Assembly (NCBI GenBank): GCA_037200985.1
Contig: JBBCGJ010000001.1
Location: 1,030,756 to 1,094,755 of the forward strand
Source of the DNA: Rhizomicrobium sp.
GTDB taxonomy: Bacteria > Pseudomonadota > Alphaproteobacteria > Micropepsales > Micropepsaceae
Reading direction: 5' to 3'
Length of the DNA stretch: 64,000 bases
The notes under the pieces were generated by a model. The model ran no database searches. It saw only the letters and a program-made list of their open reading frames with translations, and was not told the DNA's origin. How positions within the stretch are numbered: position 1 is the first letter of the stretch; each line of letters starts with the position of its first letter. Positions 17,763 to 28,361 of the stretch are shown here, piece after piece. The position numbers and the translations under genes are program-made.

Positions 17763-18761
17763 ATGACCGACACCGCCCGCATCGCCCATGACGAGGACGG
17801 CATCCGAGTCGACCGCTGGTTCAAGCGCCACTATCCGGCGCTGACCCATGGCCGCCTGGAGAAGCTGCTGCGCACCGGCCAGGTCCGCCTCGACGGCAAG
17901 CGCGCCAAGGCCGCCGACCGCGTCGCCTCCGGCCAGACGGTCCGTCTGCCGCCGCAGGTCGTCCACGGCGATCTCGAAGAAAAGCCTCGCGCGAAGCCGC
18001 GGCAGGAGGTGAGCGGCAGTCTCCAGGACTACGTCATCTACATGGACAAGAACGTCATCGTGCTGAACAAGCCGTCGGGCCTCGCCACGCAAGGCGGCAG
18101 CGGCCTGACCGCCCATGTCGACGGCATGCTCGACAGCCTCGCCTTCGAGAAGAATACCCGCCCGCGCCTCGTGCACCGCCTCGACCGCGACACCTCCGGC
18201 GTCCTCGTCGTGGCGCGCACCGTCCCCGCCGCCGCGGAGCTGTCGCGCGCCCTTGCCACCCGCGACGCGCAGAAGATCTACTGGGCGCTGGTCAAAGGCG
18301 TGCCGAAGGTCAAGCGCGGCACGATCAAGGCGGCGCTCGCCAAGGAAGGCGGCCACGGCCCGCGCGGCCGCGACGAGCGCATGACCACGGTCGACGCGGC
18401 GGACGAGGGCGCCAAGGACGCCGTGACCGATTTCGTGGTGATCGACACCGCCGGCGAGGAATTCGCCTGGCTGGCGGTAAAGCCGCTCACCGGCCGTACC
18501 CACCAGATCCGCGTCCATTTCGCGTCCATCGGCACGCCCATCGTCGGCGACTTCAAATATGGCGGCACCGACGTGCGCGGCAAGGGCGAGATCGAGAACC
18601 GCCTGCACCTGCACGCCCGCTCCATCGACATCGCGCGCCCCGACGGCGGCCGTCTCCATGCTGACGCGCCCTTGCCGCCGCACATGCTAAAGACCTGGGA
18701 ACTGCTCGGCTTCGACCCGAATTACGACCGCAATCCCTTCGAACGCAAAGCGAAGAAATGA
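17763..18761 (+). CDS. rluC: 23S rRNA pseudouridine synthase, RluC/RluD-type
   Basis: It converts specific uridines of 23S rRNA to pseudouridine. The 332-residue product has an N-terminal S4 RNA-binding domain (GIRVDRWFKRHYPALTHGRLEKLLRTG, about residues 13-60). The RluA-type catalytic domain has HRLDRDTSG, with Asp141 as the nucleophile, and KPLTGRTHQIRVHF near residue 245. Length suits RluC/RluD. It is divergent from crcB across the riboswitch and overlaps the bicupin gene by 4 bp. The exact uridine targets cannot be told from sequence. Confidence 0.93.
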   Translation: MTDTARIAHDEDGIRVDRWFKRHYPALTHGRLEKLLRTGQVRLDGKRAKAADRVASGQTVRLPPQVVHGDLEEKPRAKPRQEVSGSLQDYVIYMDKNVIVLNKPSGLATQGGSGLTAHVDGMLDSLAFEKNTRPRLVHRLDRDTSGVLVVARTVPAAAELSRALATRDAQKIYWALVKGVPKVKRGTIKAALAKEGGHGPRGRDERMTTVDAADEGAKDAVTDFVVIDTAGEEFAWLAVKPLTGRTHQIRVHFASIGTPIVGDFKYGGTDVRGKGEIENRLHLHARSIDIARPDGGRLHADAPLPPHMLKTWELLGFDPNYDRNPFERKAKK

Positions 18762-19834
18762 AGTCCCGTCCGCCCTTCCTGAAGAACCGGCGCGAGATCG
18801 AACTCCCCGGCCCGCACAAGGGCCCGACCGGCGAGGCGTTCGGCTATACCGCCGTCTTCTCCACCGTCACCGGCCTGTCGCGCCTCAAGATCGCGCATCT
18901 GCGCTTGGCCCCCGGCACGCGGACCAACGCGCCCGTCGCGCGTCGCGACGAGGAGGAGTTCGTCTTCGTGCTGGAAGGCGCGCCGGACCTGTGGATCGAC
19001 GGCAATCTCCACACGCTGACGGAAGGCGACGGCATCGCCTTCACCGACCGCACCGGCATCGCGCATACGCTGATCAACAACACGGACCGAGACGTGCGCC
19101 TCTTCGCATTCGGCGAGGCGGCGCGCCTGTTCTCGCAGTCCCATTGTCCGCTGCCGGACGACGAAGCGGCCAACGCGCATCTGCGCAAGCAGGGAAAGCT
19201 CTGGCCTGAGCCGCCCAGGCGCAAGCTCGGCCCCAACGGCGGCCGCCCCGGCGACCTGTCGGGCCGCAAGCGGAGCCGGCCGGATTGCGCAGCCAACTGG
19301 CGCGACATCCTGGAAAAGGACGAAGGCGGCTATCCCGGCAGTTTGGAGAAGCACGGCATCGACGCGAAGTTCGGCCGGCGCGCGCGGTTCTCGCGCATCG
19401 GCATTCATTTGGAGGTCCTGCCGCCCGGCCGCCGCACCTCCTGGCCGCATGCCGAGCGCGACGAGGAGGAGTGGGTCTATGTGATTGCCGGCGAGGTCCG
19501 GTGCTGGATCGACGGCCATCTCCACAAAATGACCGAAGGCGATTTCGTCGGCTTCGAGGCGCGCACCGGCGTCACCCATGTCGTCATCAACGACAGCGAC
19601 CAGGACGCGCTGCTGCTGGTCGGCGCCGAAGCCGCCCGGACGAAGAATCAGTTCTGGTATCCCTATCATCCGCACCGCGACAAGGAGGTCGGCGAGCTCT
19701 TCTGGGCCGATCATCCCAAGCCGAAACTCGGCCCGCATGACGGCCTTCCCGACGCGCTGCGCGCTCGCCTGCCGGCCGCGGCCCGCAAGGATCCCATCGC
19801 CGCCAACCGCGCCGCGATGAAGCTGAAGCCATGA
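18758..19834 (+). CDS. Tandem-duplicated cupin (bicupin) protein
   Basis: The 358-residue product contains two cupin domains that are internal duplicates. The first (about residues 20-125) has RRDEEEFVFVLEGAPDLWIDG and GDGIAFTDRTGIAHTLINN. The second (about 205-300) has ERDEEEWVYVIAGEVRCWIDG and GDFVGFEARTGVTHVVIND. Both keep an acidic metal-site-like face (DEEE) and a late His, so a metal could bind, but the usual HxH is replaced. Each half ends in a similar tail (KQGKLWPEPPRRKLGPNGG and ADHPKPKLGPHDGLP). The substrate is unknown. It overlaps rluC by 4 bp and the ATP12 gene by 4 bp, so all three are one transcript. Confidence 0.85.
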   Translation: MKSRPPFLKNRREIELPGPHKGPTGEAFGYTAVFSTVTGLSRLKIAHLRLAPGTRTNAPVARRDEEEFVFVLEGAPDLWIDGNLHTLTEGDGIAFTDRTGIAHTLINNTDRDVRLFAFGEAARLFSQSHCPLPDDEAANAHLRKQGKLWPEPPRRKLGPNGGRPGDLSGRKRSRPDCAANWRDILEKDEGGYPGSLEKHGIDAKFGRRARFSRIGIHLEVLPPGRRTSWPHAERDEEEWVYVIAGEVRCWIDGHLHKMTEGDFVGFEARTGVTHVVINDSDQDALLLVGAEAARTKNQFWYPYHPHRDKEVGELFWADHPKPKLGPHDGLPDALRARLPAAARKDPIAANRAAMKLKP

Positions 19835-20532
19835 AGCGCTTCTACAGGACGGTTGCCGTCAAACAGGTCGGCGGCACATTCGGCATCGTGCTGGACGGGC
19901 GCCCTGTGAAGACGCCGAACGGCGAAACGCTCGCCCTGCACACGGCCAAGCTCGCCGAAGCCGTCGCGGCCGAATGGGCGGAGCAGGGCGACAAGATCGA
20001 CCAGCGCACCATGCCGCTGACCGCCCTCGCCAACACGGCGCAGGATCACGTCGCGGGCGACCGCGCCGCGACGCTGGGCCAGGTCGAAACCTTCGCCCGG
20101 CACGACCTCGTCTGCTACCGCGCCGCCGATCCGCCCGAGCTTGCCGTCCGCGAGGTCCATGCCTGGGACGCCCCGCTGGCCTGGGCGCGCACGCGTTACG
20201 GCCTCGACCTGAAGGTGACGCATGGCGTCGGCTCGATCGACCAGCCTTCCGTCTCCCGTGATTCCATCGAACGGGCGCTGGCGCGCTTCGACGCTTTCGC
20301 GCTGACCGGCCTTGTGACCGCCGCCGGAATCATGAAATCGCTGGTCCTGGCCCTGTCGCTCGCCGACGGCCGCCTCGACGCTGCCGCCGCCCACGCCGCG
20401 GCCCATGTCGACGAGTTCTTCCAGGCCGAAAAATGGGGCCGCGATTCCGAAGCGGAAGCTCGGCTAAAATCGCTTTTGAAAGAGCTGGAAGACGCAGAAC
20501 ACTTTATGCAGTTAAGTTTACCCTCCCCTTGA
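19831..20532 (+). CDS. ATP12-family F1-ATPase assembly chaperone
   Basis: ATP12 proteins bind the F1 alpha subunit during assembly; the family is shared by alphaproteobacteria and mitochondria. The 233-residue product starts MKRFYRTVAVKQVGGTFGIV and has the family blocks LDGRPVKTPNGETLALHTAKLAEAVAAEW (positions 21-49), MPLTALANTAQDHV and WGRDSEAEAR near the C-terminus. Length is usual (230-260). It overlaps the bicupin by 4 bp. The stop TGA lies inside the start of a family C repeat, so the last three or four residues (LPSP) are encoded by repeat sequence. Confidence 0.9.
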   Translation: MKRFYRTVAVKQVGGTFGIVLDGRPVKTPNGETLALHTAKLAEAVAAEWAEQGDKIDQRTMPLTALANTAQDHVAGDRAATLGQVETFARHDLVCYRAADPPELAVREVHAWDAPLAWARTRYGLDLKVTHGVGSIDQPSVSRDSIERALARFDAFALTGLVTAAGIMKSLVLALSLADGRLDAAAAHAAAHVDEFFQAEKWGRDSEAEARLKSLLKELEDAEHFMQLSLPSP

Positions 20533-20649
20533 GGGAGGGTCGAAAAATCGGAGCGCAGCGGAGATTTTTCGGGGAGGGGTCAGGCGGCGATGGAAGACCC
20601 TCCCCGAAATTCGCTGCGCGAATTTCGACCCTCCCTCAAGGGGAGGGTT
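20521..20649 (+). repeat. Family C repeat, inverted pair
   Basis: Copy 1 (20521-20581) reads CCCTCCCCTTGAGGGAGGGT, then CGAAAAATC, a small stem, GATTTTTCG and GGGGAGGGGTC. Copy 2 (20596-20649) is the same element inverted: GACCCTCCCCGAAATTCG, a short stem, CGAATTTCGACCC, TCCCTCAAGGGGAGGGTT. Only 14 bp separate them. The ends are conserved while the inner stem differs between copies, as expected for structured repeats under stem-preserving change. Confidence 0.9.
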
Positions 20650-20709
20650 GAATCGAAAGCCGTCCCCCCACACTCTGCCGCCATCGATGTTCCGAGAGCA
20701 AAGCACCCG

Positions 20710-22240
<1,531 letters not shown>

Positions 22241-22242
<2 letters not shown>

Positions 22243-22271
22243 CTCACCTTCCCCTTGCGGGCAGGTGAGTC
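22241..22271 (+). terminator. Hairpin at the end of pccB
   Basis: GACTCACCT (22241-22249) pairs perfectly with AGGTGAGTC (22263-22271) around a 13-base loop. The stem starts within the pccB stop codon. There is no T-run after it, so it may block or process the 3' end rather than act as a classic terminator. Confidence 0.45.
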
Positions 22272-22389
22272 TTAGGGTCGGCGCGCTGCGTGAGACCGCC
22301 TCCCGCGGCCATCTTCCGTTCATCTTGTCGCCTCGGTTCCGCCCCACTGCGGCGCTCTGCTGCCTCGCCATGCCGTCCGGGGGGACACG

Positions 22390-23094
22390 ATGATCGGCGA
22401 GACGCTTTCCCTTTTCTTCCGCTCCTTCGCGCGCGCGCCGCTCGCCTGGCTGCTGCTGCTCGCGGTGGCGACGGGCACGAACCTGGTCGATCTCGTCTAT
22501 GGCGTGGAGGCGGGGCGCGGCTTCAGCGCCCTGCAACTGGCGTCCTTGGCGGTGCGGCTGCTCGGCGTGGCCTGGCTGGCGGCCGTCACGCTGCGCCGCA
22601 TGGTCGGACATCCCGCGCGGCCCTGGGCCTTCGACCGCGGCATCGTCTTCTTCGCGGCCTGGACCATCGCCATCTTCATTGTCGGGCAGGCGCTGGGCGT
22701 CGGCCTCACGCTGGCAGCGCGGAAGCTCCCGCTCGGCCAGGCGAATGTCTCCCTGACCGTCCTCTCCTGCATCGCGCTCGCCACGCTGCTGGTCGATCTG
22801 GCGGTGCTGCGGATCGTGCCCTGGCCGATCGCGCGCACCGCGCGGTTTCGCGACATCGGCTTCGGCGCCGCCTGGCGCGGCATGCGCGGCCGGTGGAGCG
22901 CCGCGGCCGGCGCCTATCTCGTCCTCGTCTTCGGGCTGTTCGCCCTCCATCTCGGCATGACCGCCTGGCTTCAGCTCGCGCCGCCGCCGCGGCCGCTTCT
23001 GATCGGCTGGACCGCCTTCGACGGAGTCGAATCCATCGTCTTCCTGATGATGTCGCTGGCGCTCGACGTCGCCGCCTTCAACCGGGCGAAATAG
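22390..23094 (+). CDS. Hypothetical membrane protein (five to six helices)
   Basis: The 234-residue product has hydrophobic segments at about residues 18-36, 45-66, 84-107, 120-140, 168-190 and 205-228. This suggests five to six membrane helices with an N-terminal amphipathic start (MIGETLSLFFRSFARAPLAW). No family motif is recognised. A GGGGGGACACG ribosome-binding site precedes the ATG. It stands alone between pccB and the convergent lipoprotein gene, with 147 bp of GC-rich non-coding sequence in front. Confidence 0.7.
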   Translation: MIGETLSLFFRSFARAPLAWLLLLAVATGTNLVDLVYGVEAGRGFSALQLASLAVRLLGVAWLAAVTLRRMVGHPARPWAFDRGIVFFAAWTIAIFIVGQALGVGLTLAARKLPLGQANVSLTVLSCIALATLLVDLAVLRIVPWPIARTARFRDIGFGAAWRGMRGRWSAAAGAYLVLVFGLFALHLGMTAWLQLAPPPRPLLIGWTAFDGVESIVFLMMSLALDVAAFNRAK

Positions 23095-23123
23095 CCGCGA
23101 CACCCACCCCGCGCAGGGCGCGG

Positions 23124-23666
23124 TCATTGCAGCGGCAGGAAGGCGTAGCGCGCCTGCGTCAGCCTGCCGGCCAGCGCCGGGTAATGGTCGCGCAGATAGG
23201 CCCGGGCGCGTTCGAGATCCTGGGTCGGCGCCACCTCGAGCCGGCCGGCGCCACGCCGGTATTGAAGGCTGGTGACGTAGACGACCTTGCCGGCGGGCGC
23301 CTCGAAGACCAGCGTCTTGGCGCCGGACGGAACGTATTTCTCTCCCAGGAACGACTGGCGCCAGATCGTCGAGATCGCCGAGACGACGGCATAGTTCGTG
23401 TTGCCGGGCACCTTCATCACGATATAGCCGCCGTCATCGGGCTTGTAGGAAAGCTCGGTCAGCCGGAAGAGCCCGGCGCGGAACACCCCCTTGCGCAGGC
23501 GCCCGTTGACGATTTGGAGGTTTATGTCGGACGGCGCGACGCCGAGCACGACATAGGAATCCTGGCCTGAGGGCGGGGCCGCCAAGTCCTCCGGCGACGA
23601 GATGCAGGCCGACAGCGCCAGCAGGGCGAGGCAGGCGCAGAGCGCCCGAAGCTTCACGATCATCAT
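23124..23666 (-). CDS. Predicted lipoprotein of unknown function
   Basis: The 180-residue product begins with a lipoprotein signal (MMIVKLRALCACLALLALSAC); the lipobox is LSAC, with acylation at about Cys21. The mature part is beta-rich (SYVVLGVAPSDINLQIVNG, GGYIVMKVPGNTNYAVVSA) and ends with a helix (TQDLERARAYLRDHYPALAGR). No known family is recognised. Of two adjacent ATG codons, 23666 is used; 23663 is equally possible. The longer reading to 23873 is not supported by a signal or ribosome-binding site. It is 61 bp downstream of the ridA-like gene on the same strand. Confidence 0.75.
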   Translation of the reverse strand: MMIVKLRALCACLALLALSACISSPEDLAAPPSGQDSYVVLGVAPSDINLQIVNGRLRKGVFRAGLFRLTELSYKPDDGGYIVMKVPGNTNYAVVSAISTIWRQSFLGEKYVPSGAKTLVFEAPAGKVVYVTSLQYRRGAGRLEVAPTQDLERARAYLRDHYPALAGRLTQARYAFLPLQ

Positions 23667-23727
23667 GGCAAATCCCCGAACCCGTCGCACTATAGCGCAC
23701 CGGGCCGAATCCGAAATCCCGCGGCGC

Positions 23728-24108
23728 TCATGCCGCGGCGACGCATTCCATCTCCACCCGCGCCCCGAGGATGAGCTGGTGCGCGCCGATGGCGGTGCGC
23801 GCCGGAAAGCGGCCGGCCTTGAAATAGGGGACATAGACGGCGTTGAACGCGCCCCACTCCGCCATGTCGGCAAGATAGACGGTGCATTTGACGAGAAGGT
23901 CGAAATCCGATCCCGCCTCCTTCAGAACCGCGGCGATGTTCTCCATCAATTGCCGGCTCTCCGCTTCGATGCCGCCCGGCACCAGCGCCATCTTGCCCGG
24001 GACGTTGCCGATGCAGCCGGAGAGATAGAGCATGCCGCCGGCGCGGACCGCCTGGCTGAACGGCAGGTTCGCGGCCTGGGCGGCGGCGCCGTTGATGAAC
24101 TCGATCAT
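23728..24108 (-). CDS. RidA/YjgF-family protein (enamine/imine deaminase-like)
   Basis: RidA proteins hydrolyse reactive enamine/imine intermediates formed by PLP enzymes. The 126-residue product starts MIEFINGAAAQAANLPFSQAV and has the core GMLYLSGCIGNVPGK, QLMENIAAVLKEAG, and FPARTAIGAHQLILGARVEM. The Arg in FPART matches the conserved catalytic Arg of the family. GGAG six bases before the ATG at 24108 decides the start over the upstream ATG at 24138. It lies 33 bp downstream of the FUSC gene in the same direction. Confidence 0.88.
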   Translation of the reverse strand: MIEFINGAAAQAANLPFSQAVRAGGMLYLSGCIGNVPGKMALVPGGIEAESRQLMENIAAVLKEAGSDFDLLVKCTVYLADMAEWGAFNAVYVPYFKAGRFPARTAIGAHQLILGARVEMECVAAA

Positions 24109-24141
24109 GGAGAACTCCGGGTGATGGATGGCCGGCAAATC

Positions 24142-26244
24142 CTAGGATAGCGCATCGCCGCGCCCCGCGGTGTCTTGCGCCAGCCCCGCGACGCGCCGCG
24201 CCGCGTGCTCGATATGCACCAGCCTGCGCTTCAGCACCGACATCCCGTTCGGCTGGTAGAGATCGTCCCGCGACGTCTTGCTCAGGCGCGGCGGCGCCTT
24301 CTCCGACGGCGCGGTGTCGAGGATTTCGAGCACCCGCCCGCGCATCTCGGCGGTCAGCGTCTCGGCCTGGGGGATTTTGTCCAGCTCCTCGCCGCGCAGC
24401 GAATACAGCACCTGCATCGACGTCAGGTCCGACAGCAACAGATAGTTCGCGGCCAGGAGCGCGTTCAGCCGCCCCAGCAGGTCCTTGCCGGTGTTCGGCT
24501 CGTCGGCCAGCCGCCGCACCGCGCCGGAGAGCGCCGCCACCGCCTCGAACAGCTTCTTGCGCGCCAGCCGGTAGTTCTGCTCGACCCGCGTCCGCGTCAT
24601 CGCCTGGACGGCGAAGTCGCGGTCCGCCTTGAGCAGGCCCGCGATATTGCGCGGCAGGTCGTGGCGCTCCCAGGTCGGCAGCAGGAAGCTGAAGACATAG
24701 CTCAGCGCCGCCCCGATCAGCGTGTCGCCGATCCGCTCGGCCAGCGCGTGATGCGCGGCGGGCTGCAGGAAGTGCAGCAGCAGCAGCGCCGACACCGAGG
24801 CCGAGGCCGCCGTCACGCGATAGTTCACCGCCCCGAAAGCATGGCTCACCCCCGTCGCCAGCGCCACGAATACGAGCAGGTACTCGACCGGCACGAAGCC
24901 CTGCAGCCCGGCCGCCAGCACGCAGCCCGCCAGCGTGCCGATGATGCGGTCGGCGCGGCGCTGGCGCGTCACGCTGAAATTGGCGCGCATGATCAGCGCG
25001 ATGGTGAGCAGGATCCAGCTTGCATGCGCGAAGCGCGGAAAGGCGACGGTGAGCGCCAGCCCCGCGATCATCGCCAGCGCCAGGCGGATCGCATAGCGGA
25101 AGGCCGGCTTGCCGAAGCCGAGCTGCGCCTTCAGATGCCGGAGGCCGCGCGGCCCCTGCTGGCGGAACAGGTTGAGGTCGGCATGCGGCTGCGGCGGCTC
25201 CTTGGCGCCGATGGCGGCGATGCGCAGCGCCGACTGCGCCAGCTTGTCGGCGGTCGAGCGGAACGCCGCGATCGCCTGCAGCTCCGGCTCGTCGCCGGCC
25301 GTCGACGGGGCGATGCGGGCGATCTCCGCCGCGATGGCGTCGCGCTCGCGGACATGCGGCTCGATCTCGACCACCTCGGCCGGCGCCAGCGCCAGCCGCT
25401 CGGCGTCCTGCGCCAGCGCCAGCGTCATGCCGCGCAGCCGGCGCATCAGGTGGCGGTGCCGCGATTTCTGCAGGATCTCGATATCGGCGTCGCTCGACAG
25501 GATGGTCTCGAACGCGTCGAGCAGCGCGATCAGCGCCCGCGCCTGGCGGTGCTGCCAGGACTTGGCCGTCCGCGCATAGATCGCGTCGCGCGCGATCTGC
25601 ATGCGCTCGACCGCCGCGGCATGGGCCTCGATCATTGCCGCGAAGGCCTTGGCGCCGTCGCGCTCGACCTCGAACAGTTCCGCCTTGGCGCGCAGATAGC
25701 CGGCGAAGCTGCGCAGCGCCTCGGCCAGCAGCAGCCGGCGCACGCGCGCGTCGAACACCCAGGCCAGGCCGAGCGCATAGGCCGCGTAGATCGCGGCGCC
25801 CGCCGCGAACAGCGCCATATGCGCGATCGCCTCCCGTTCGCCCGCGATCTCCGCCGCCAGCGCCAGCACGAAGGCGAGCACGGTGACGACGCCGAGCCCG
25901 ACCGCCCGCTTGCCATAGGCCGAGATCAGCCCCGCCCACAGCGCGACGGCCGCCGTCACGGCGAACTCTCCCCACACGACACCTTTCACGAGCAGCGTCG
26001 CCGCCGTCGCCAGGCAGGCCATGACGATCGCGGCGGCCAGCGCCCGCGGCTTCTCGTTCAGGGGATCGGGCTGGTCGGCGATGGAGACGCACAGCGCGCC
26101 GGTGGCCGCCGCGATTCCGGCCGCGAGGCCCAGCGGCAGGCCGGCGATCAGACCGGCCAAAGATACGCCAAGGCTCACCGACAGCCCGTTTTCGAGGTGC
26201 GGCCGGTAGAGCAGGGGATGGAGGGTGCGGGTGAGGCGCGACAT
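24142..26244 (-). CDS. FUSC/YccS-family inner-membrane protein
   Basis: The 700-residue product has two clusters of membrane helices (about residues 20-170 and 390-515). A long soluble helical region separates them (about 190-380) and another forms the C-terminus (540-700). This is the architecture of the YccS/YhfK/AaeB group. Motifs typical of the group include FRYAIRLALAMIAGLALT and RADRIIGTLAGCVLAAGL. Relatives export aromatic acids or have unknown roles, so the substrate here is not known. Its 99 bp divergent region with pccA should hold both promoters. Confidence 0.87.
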   Translation of the reverse strand: MSRLTRTLHPLLYRPHLENGLSVSLGVSLAGLIAGLPLGLAAGIAAATGALCVSIADQPDPLNEKPRALAAAIVMACLATAATLLVKGVVWGEFAVTAAVALWAGLISAYGKRAVGLGVVTVLAFVLALAAEIAGEREAIAHMALFAAGAAIYAAYALGLAWVFDARVRRLLLAEALRSFAGYLRAKAELFEVERDGAKAFAAMIEAHAAAVERMQIARDAIYARTAKSWQHRQARALIALLDAFETILSSDADIEILQKSRHRHLMRRLRGMTLALAQDAERLALAPAEVVEIEPHVRERDAIAAEIARIAPSTAGDEPELQAIAAFRSTADKLAQSALRIAAIGAKEPPQPHADLNLFRQQGPRGLRHLKAQLGFGKPAFRYAIRLALAMIAGLALTVAFPRFAHASWILLTIALIMRANFSVTRQRRADRIIGTLAGCVLAAGLQGFVPVEYLLVFVALATGVSHAFGAVNYRVTAASASVSALLLLHFLQPAAHHALAERIGDTLIGAALSYVFSFLLPTWERHDLPRNIAGLLKADRDFAVQAMTRTRVEQNYRLARKKLFEAVAALSGAVRRLADEPNTGKDLLGRLNALLAANYLLLSDLTSMQVLYSLRGEELDKIPQAETLTAEMRGRVLEILDTAPSEKAPPRLSKTSRDDLYQPNGMSVLKRRLVHIEHAARRVAGLAQDTAGRGDALS

Positions 26245-26343
26245 GGCTTCCCTCCCGTAAACGAGGTTGGCCGTTTACGGCAAGCGCCGCCTCGCCTAAA
26301 ACCTTGCTCCGTCAGGCCAAATCAACGGCCGCTCCGGGGTTCG

Positions 26344-28341
26344 ATGTTCAAGAAAATCCTTATCGCCAATCGCGGCGAGATCGCCTGCCGCGTCATCAAG
26401 ACCGCCCGCAAAATGGGTATCGCGACGGTTGCCGTCTATTCCGACGCCGACCGCGACGCCCTGCATGTCGAAATGGCCGACGAGGCCGTGCATATCGGCC
26501 CGCCGCCCTCGGCCCAGTCCTATCTCGTCATCGACCGGATCGTGCAGGCCTGCCGGGATACCGGGGCCGAGGCCGTGCATCCCGGCTACGGCTTCCTGTC
26601 GGAGCGCGAGGCCTTTGCCGAGGCGCTGGCCAAGGCCGGCGTGGTCTTCATCGGCCCGAACAATCGGGCCATCGCCGCGATGGGCGACAAGATCGAATCC
26701 AAGAAGCTCGCCCAGGCCGCCAAGGTGAACACCGTTCCCGGCTTCATCGGCGAGATCACCGACGACGCCCATGCCCGCAAGATCGCCAGGGAGATCGGCT
26801 ATCCGGTGATGGTGAAGGCCTCGGCCGGCGGCGGCGGCAAGGGCCTGCGCATCGTCCACAAGGAGGAAGACCTCGTCCAGGCGATCAAATCCTCCCAGCA
26901 CGAAGCCAAGGCCTCCTTCGGCGACGACCGCCTGTTCATCGAGAAATTCGTCACCGAGCCCCGCCATATCGAAATCCAGGTGATGGGCGACCGCCACGGC
27001 AACGTCGTCTATCTGAACGAGCGCGAATGCTCGATCCAGCGCCGCAACCAGAAGGTGATCGAGGAGGCGCCGTCGCCCTTCCTGGACGCCGCCACGCGCA
27101 AGGCGATGGGCGAGCAGGCGGTGATGCTGTCCAAGGCGGTCGGCTACGACAGCGCCGGAACGGTGGAATTCATCGTCGACAAGGACCGCAAATTCTACTT
27201 CCTCGAAATGAACACGCGTCTCCAGGTCGAGCATCCCGTGACCGAGCTCACCACCGGTCTCGATCTGGTCGAGCTGATGATCCGCTCCGCCGCCGGCGAG
27301 AAGCTGCCGATCGCCCAAAAGGACGTCGGCCTGAACGGCTGGGCGGTCGAGTCCCGCGTCTATGCCGAGGACCCCTATCGCGGCTTCCTGCCCTCCACCG
27401 GCCGCCTCGTGCGCTATCGCCCGCCGGCCGAAGGCGATTTCGGCGACATCACGGTGCGCAACGACACCGGCGTCTATGAGGGCGGCGAGATCTCGATGTT
27501 CTACGATCCCATGATCGCCAAGCTCTGCACCCATGCGCCGACCCGGCTGGAAGCCGTGGACGCGATGGCCAAGGCGCTGGACGAATTCCGCATCGAGGGC
27601 ATCAACCACAACATCGCCTTCCTGACCGCGATCATGCACAACGAACGTTTCCGCGAGGGCCGGCTGACCACGGCGTTCATCGCCGAGGAATTCCCCGACG
27701 GTTTCCATGGCCTCGCGCTCGACGACGGCGACAAGCGCCGCTTCGTCGCCGCGGCGGTCGCCGCGCGGCTCACCCGCGGCCTGCGCGCCAGCGGCATCAC
27801 CGGCACGCTGAACGGCGCGCATCGCCTGGCCGGCGATTACGTGGTCTCGCTCGACGGCGAGGCCTTCGCGGTCTCCCAGGCCAATCTCGCGGCCGGCAAT
27901 CTCAGCCTGGTGATCGACGGCAAGCCGTACGATGCGCTGACCGAATGGATGCCGGGCCAGCCGATCATGCATCTCGCCGGCTGCGACGGCGAGCACGCCA
28001 TCCAGCTCGGCCGCATCCAGGGCGGCTACAAATTGGGCCAGGGCGGCCGCACCGTCACCGCGATCGTGCGCTCGCCCGAGGGCGCGCGGCTGGCCGCGCT
28101 GATGCCCGAGAAGGTCGCGGCCGACACCTCGAAGATGCTGCTCTGCCCGATGCCCGGACTGATCGTCTCGGTGAACGTCGCCGTCGGCCAGGAGGTCAAG
28201 GCGGGCGAGACGCTGGCCGTGGTCGAGGCGATGAAGATGGAGAACGTCCTGACCGCCGAGCGCGACGGCACGATCAAGAAGATCAACGCCGCGAAGGGCG
28301 ACAGCCTCGCGCTGGACGACGTGATCCTGGAGTTCGCCTAG
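26344..28341 (+). CDS. pccA: Propionyl-CoA carboxylase alpha subunit (biotin carboxylase + biotin carrier)
   Basis: It carboxylates its own biotin using ATP and bicarbonate, for transfer by PccB. The 665-residue product starts MFKKILIANRGEIACRVIKT. The ATP-grasp domain has VKASAGGGGKGLRIV (about residues 157-171) and EMNTRLQVEHPVTE. The C-terminal half holds the PCC-type BT linker domain. The biotinyl domain carries EAMKMEN with Lys631 as attachment site. Length (about 665) is typical of bacterial PCC alpha. It is divergent from the FUSC gene and followed by a family B repeat. Confidence 0.94.
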   Translation: MFKKILIANRGEIACRVIKTARKMGIATVAVYSDADRDALHVEMADEAVHIGPPPSAQSYLVIDRIVQACRDTGAEAVHPGYGFLSEREAFAEALAKAGVVFIGPNNRAIAAMGDKIESKKLAQAAKVNTVPGFIGEITDDAHARKIAREIGYPVMVKASAGGGGKGLRIVHKEEDLVQAIKSSQHEAKASFGDDRLFIEKFVTEPRHIEIQVMGDRHGNVVYLNERECSIQRRNQKVIEEAPSPFLDAATRKAMGEQAVMLSKAVGYDSAGTVEFIVDKDRKFYFLEMNTRLQVEHPVTELTTGLDLVELMIRSAAGEKLPIAQKDVGLNGWAVESRVYAEDPYRGFLPSTGRLVRYRPPAEGDFGDITVRNDTGVYEGGEISMFYDPMIAKLCTHAPTRLEAVDAMAKALDEFRIEGINHNIAFLTAIMHNERFREGRLTTAFIAEEFPDGFHGLALDDGDKRRFVAAAVAARLTRGLRASGITGTLNGAHRLAGDYVVSLDGEAFAVSQANLAAGNLSLVIDGKPYDALTEWMPGQPIMHLAGCDGEHAIQLGRIQGGYKLGQGGRTVTAIVRSPEGARLAALMPEKVAADTSKMLLCPMPGLIVSVNVAVGQEVKAGETLAVVEAMKMENVLTAERDGTIKKINAAKGDSLALDDVILEFA

Positions 28342-28361
28342 CAGCTCCTCCACCTCCCAAC

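Noticed and set aside
20590..20709. N-terminal extension of PccB starting [12 protein letters not shown]
   Set aside because: These codons translate the family C repeat; the family start is MKHVLTELE at 20710.
24175..26343. Open plus-strand reading continuous with and upstream of pccA
   Set aside because: It is antisense to the FUSC gene; PccA homology begins at the ATG at 26344.
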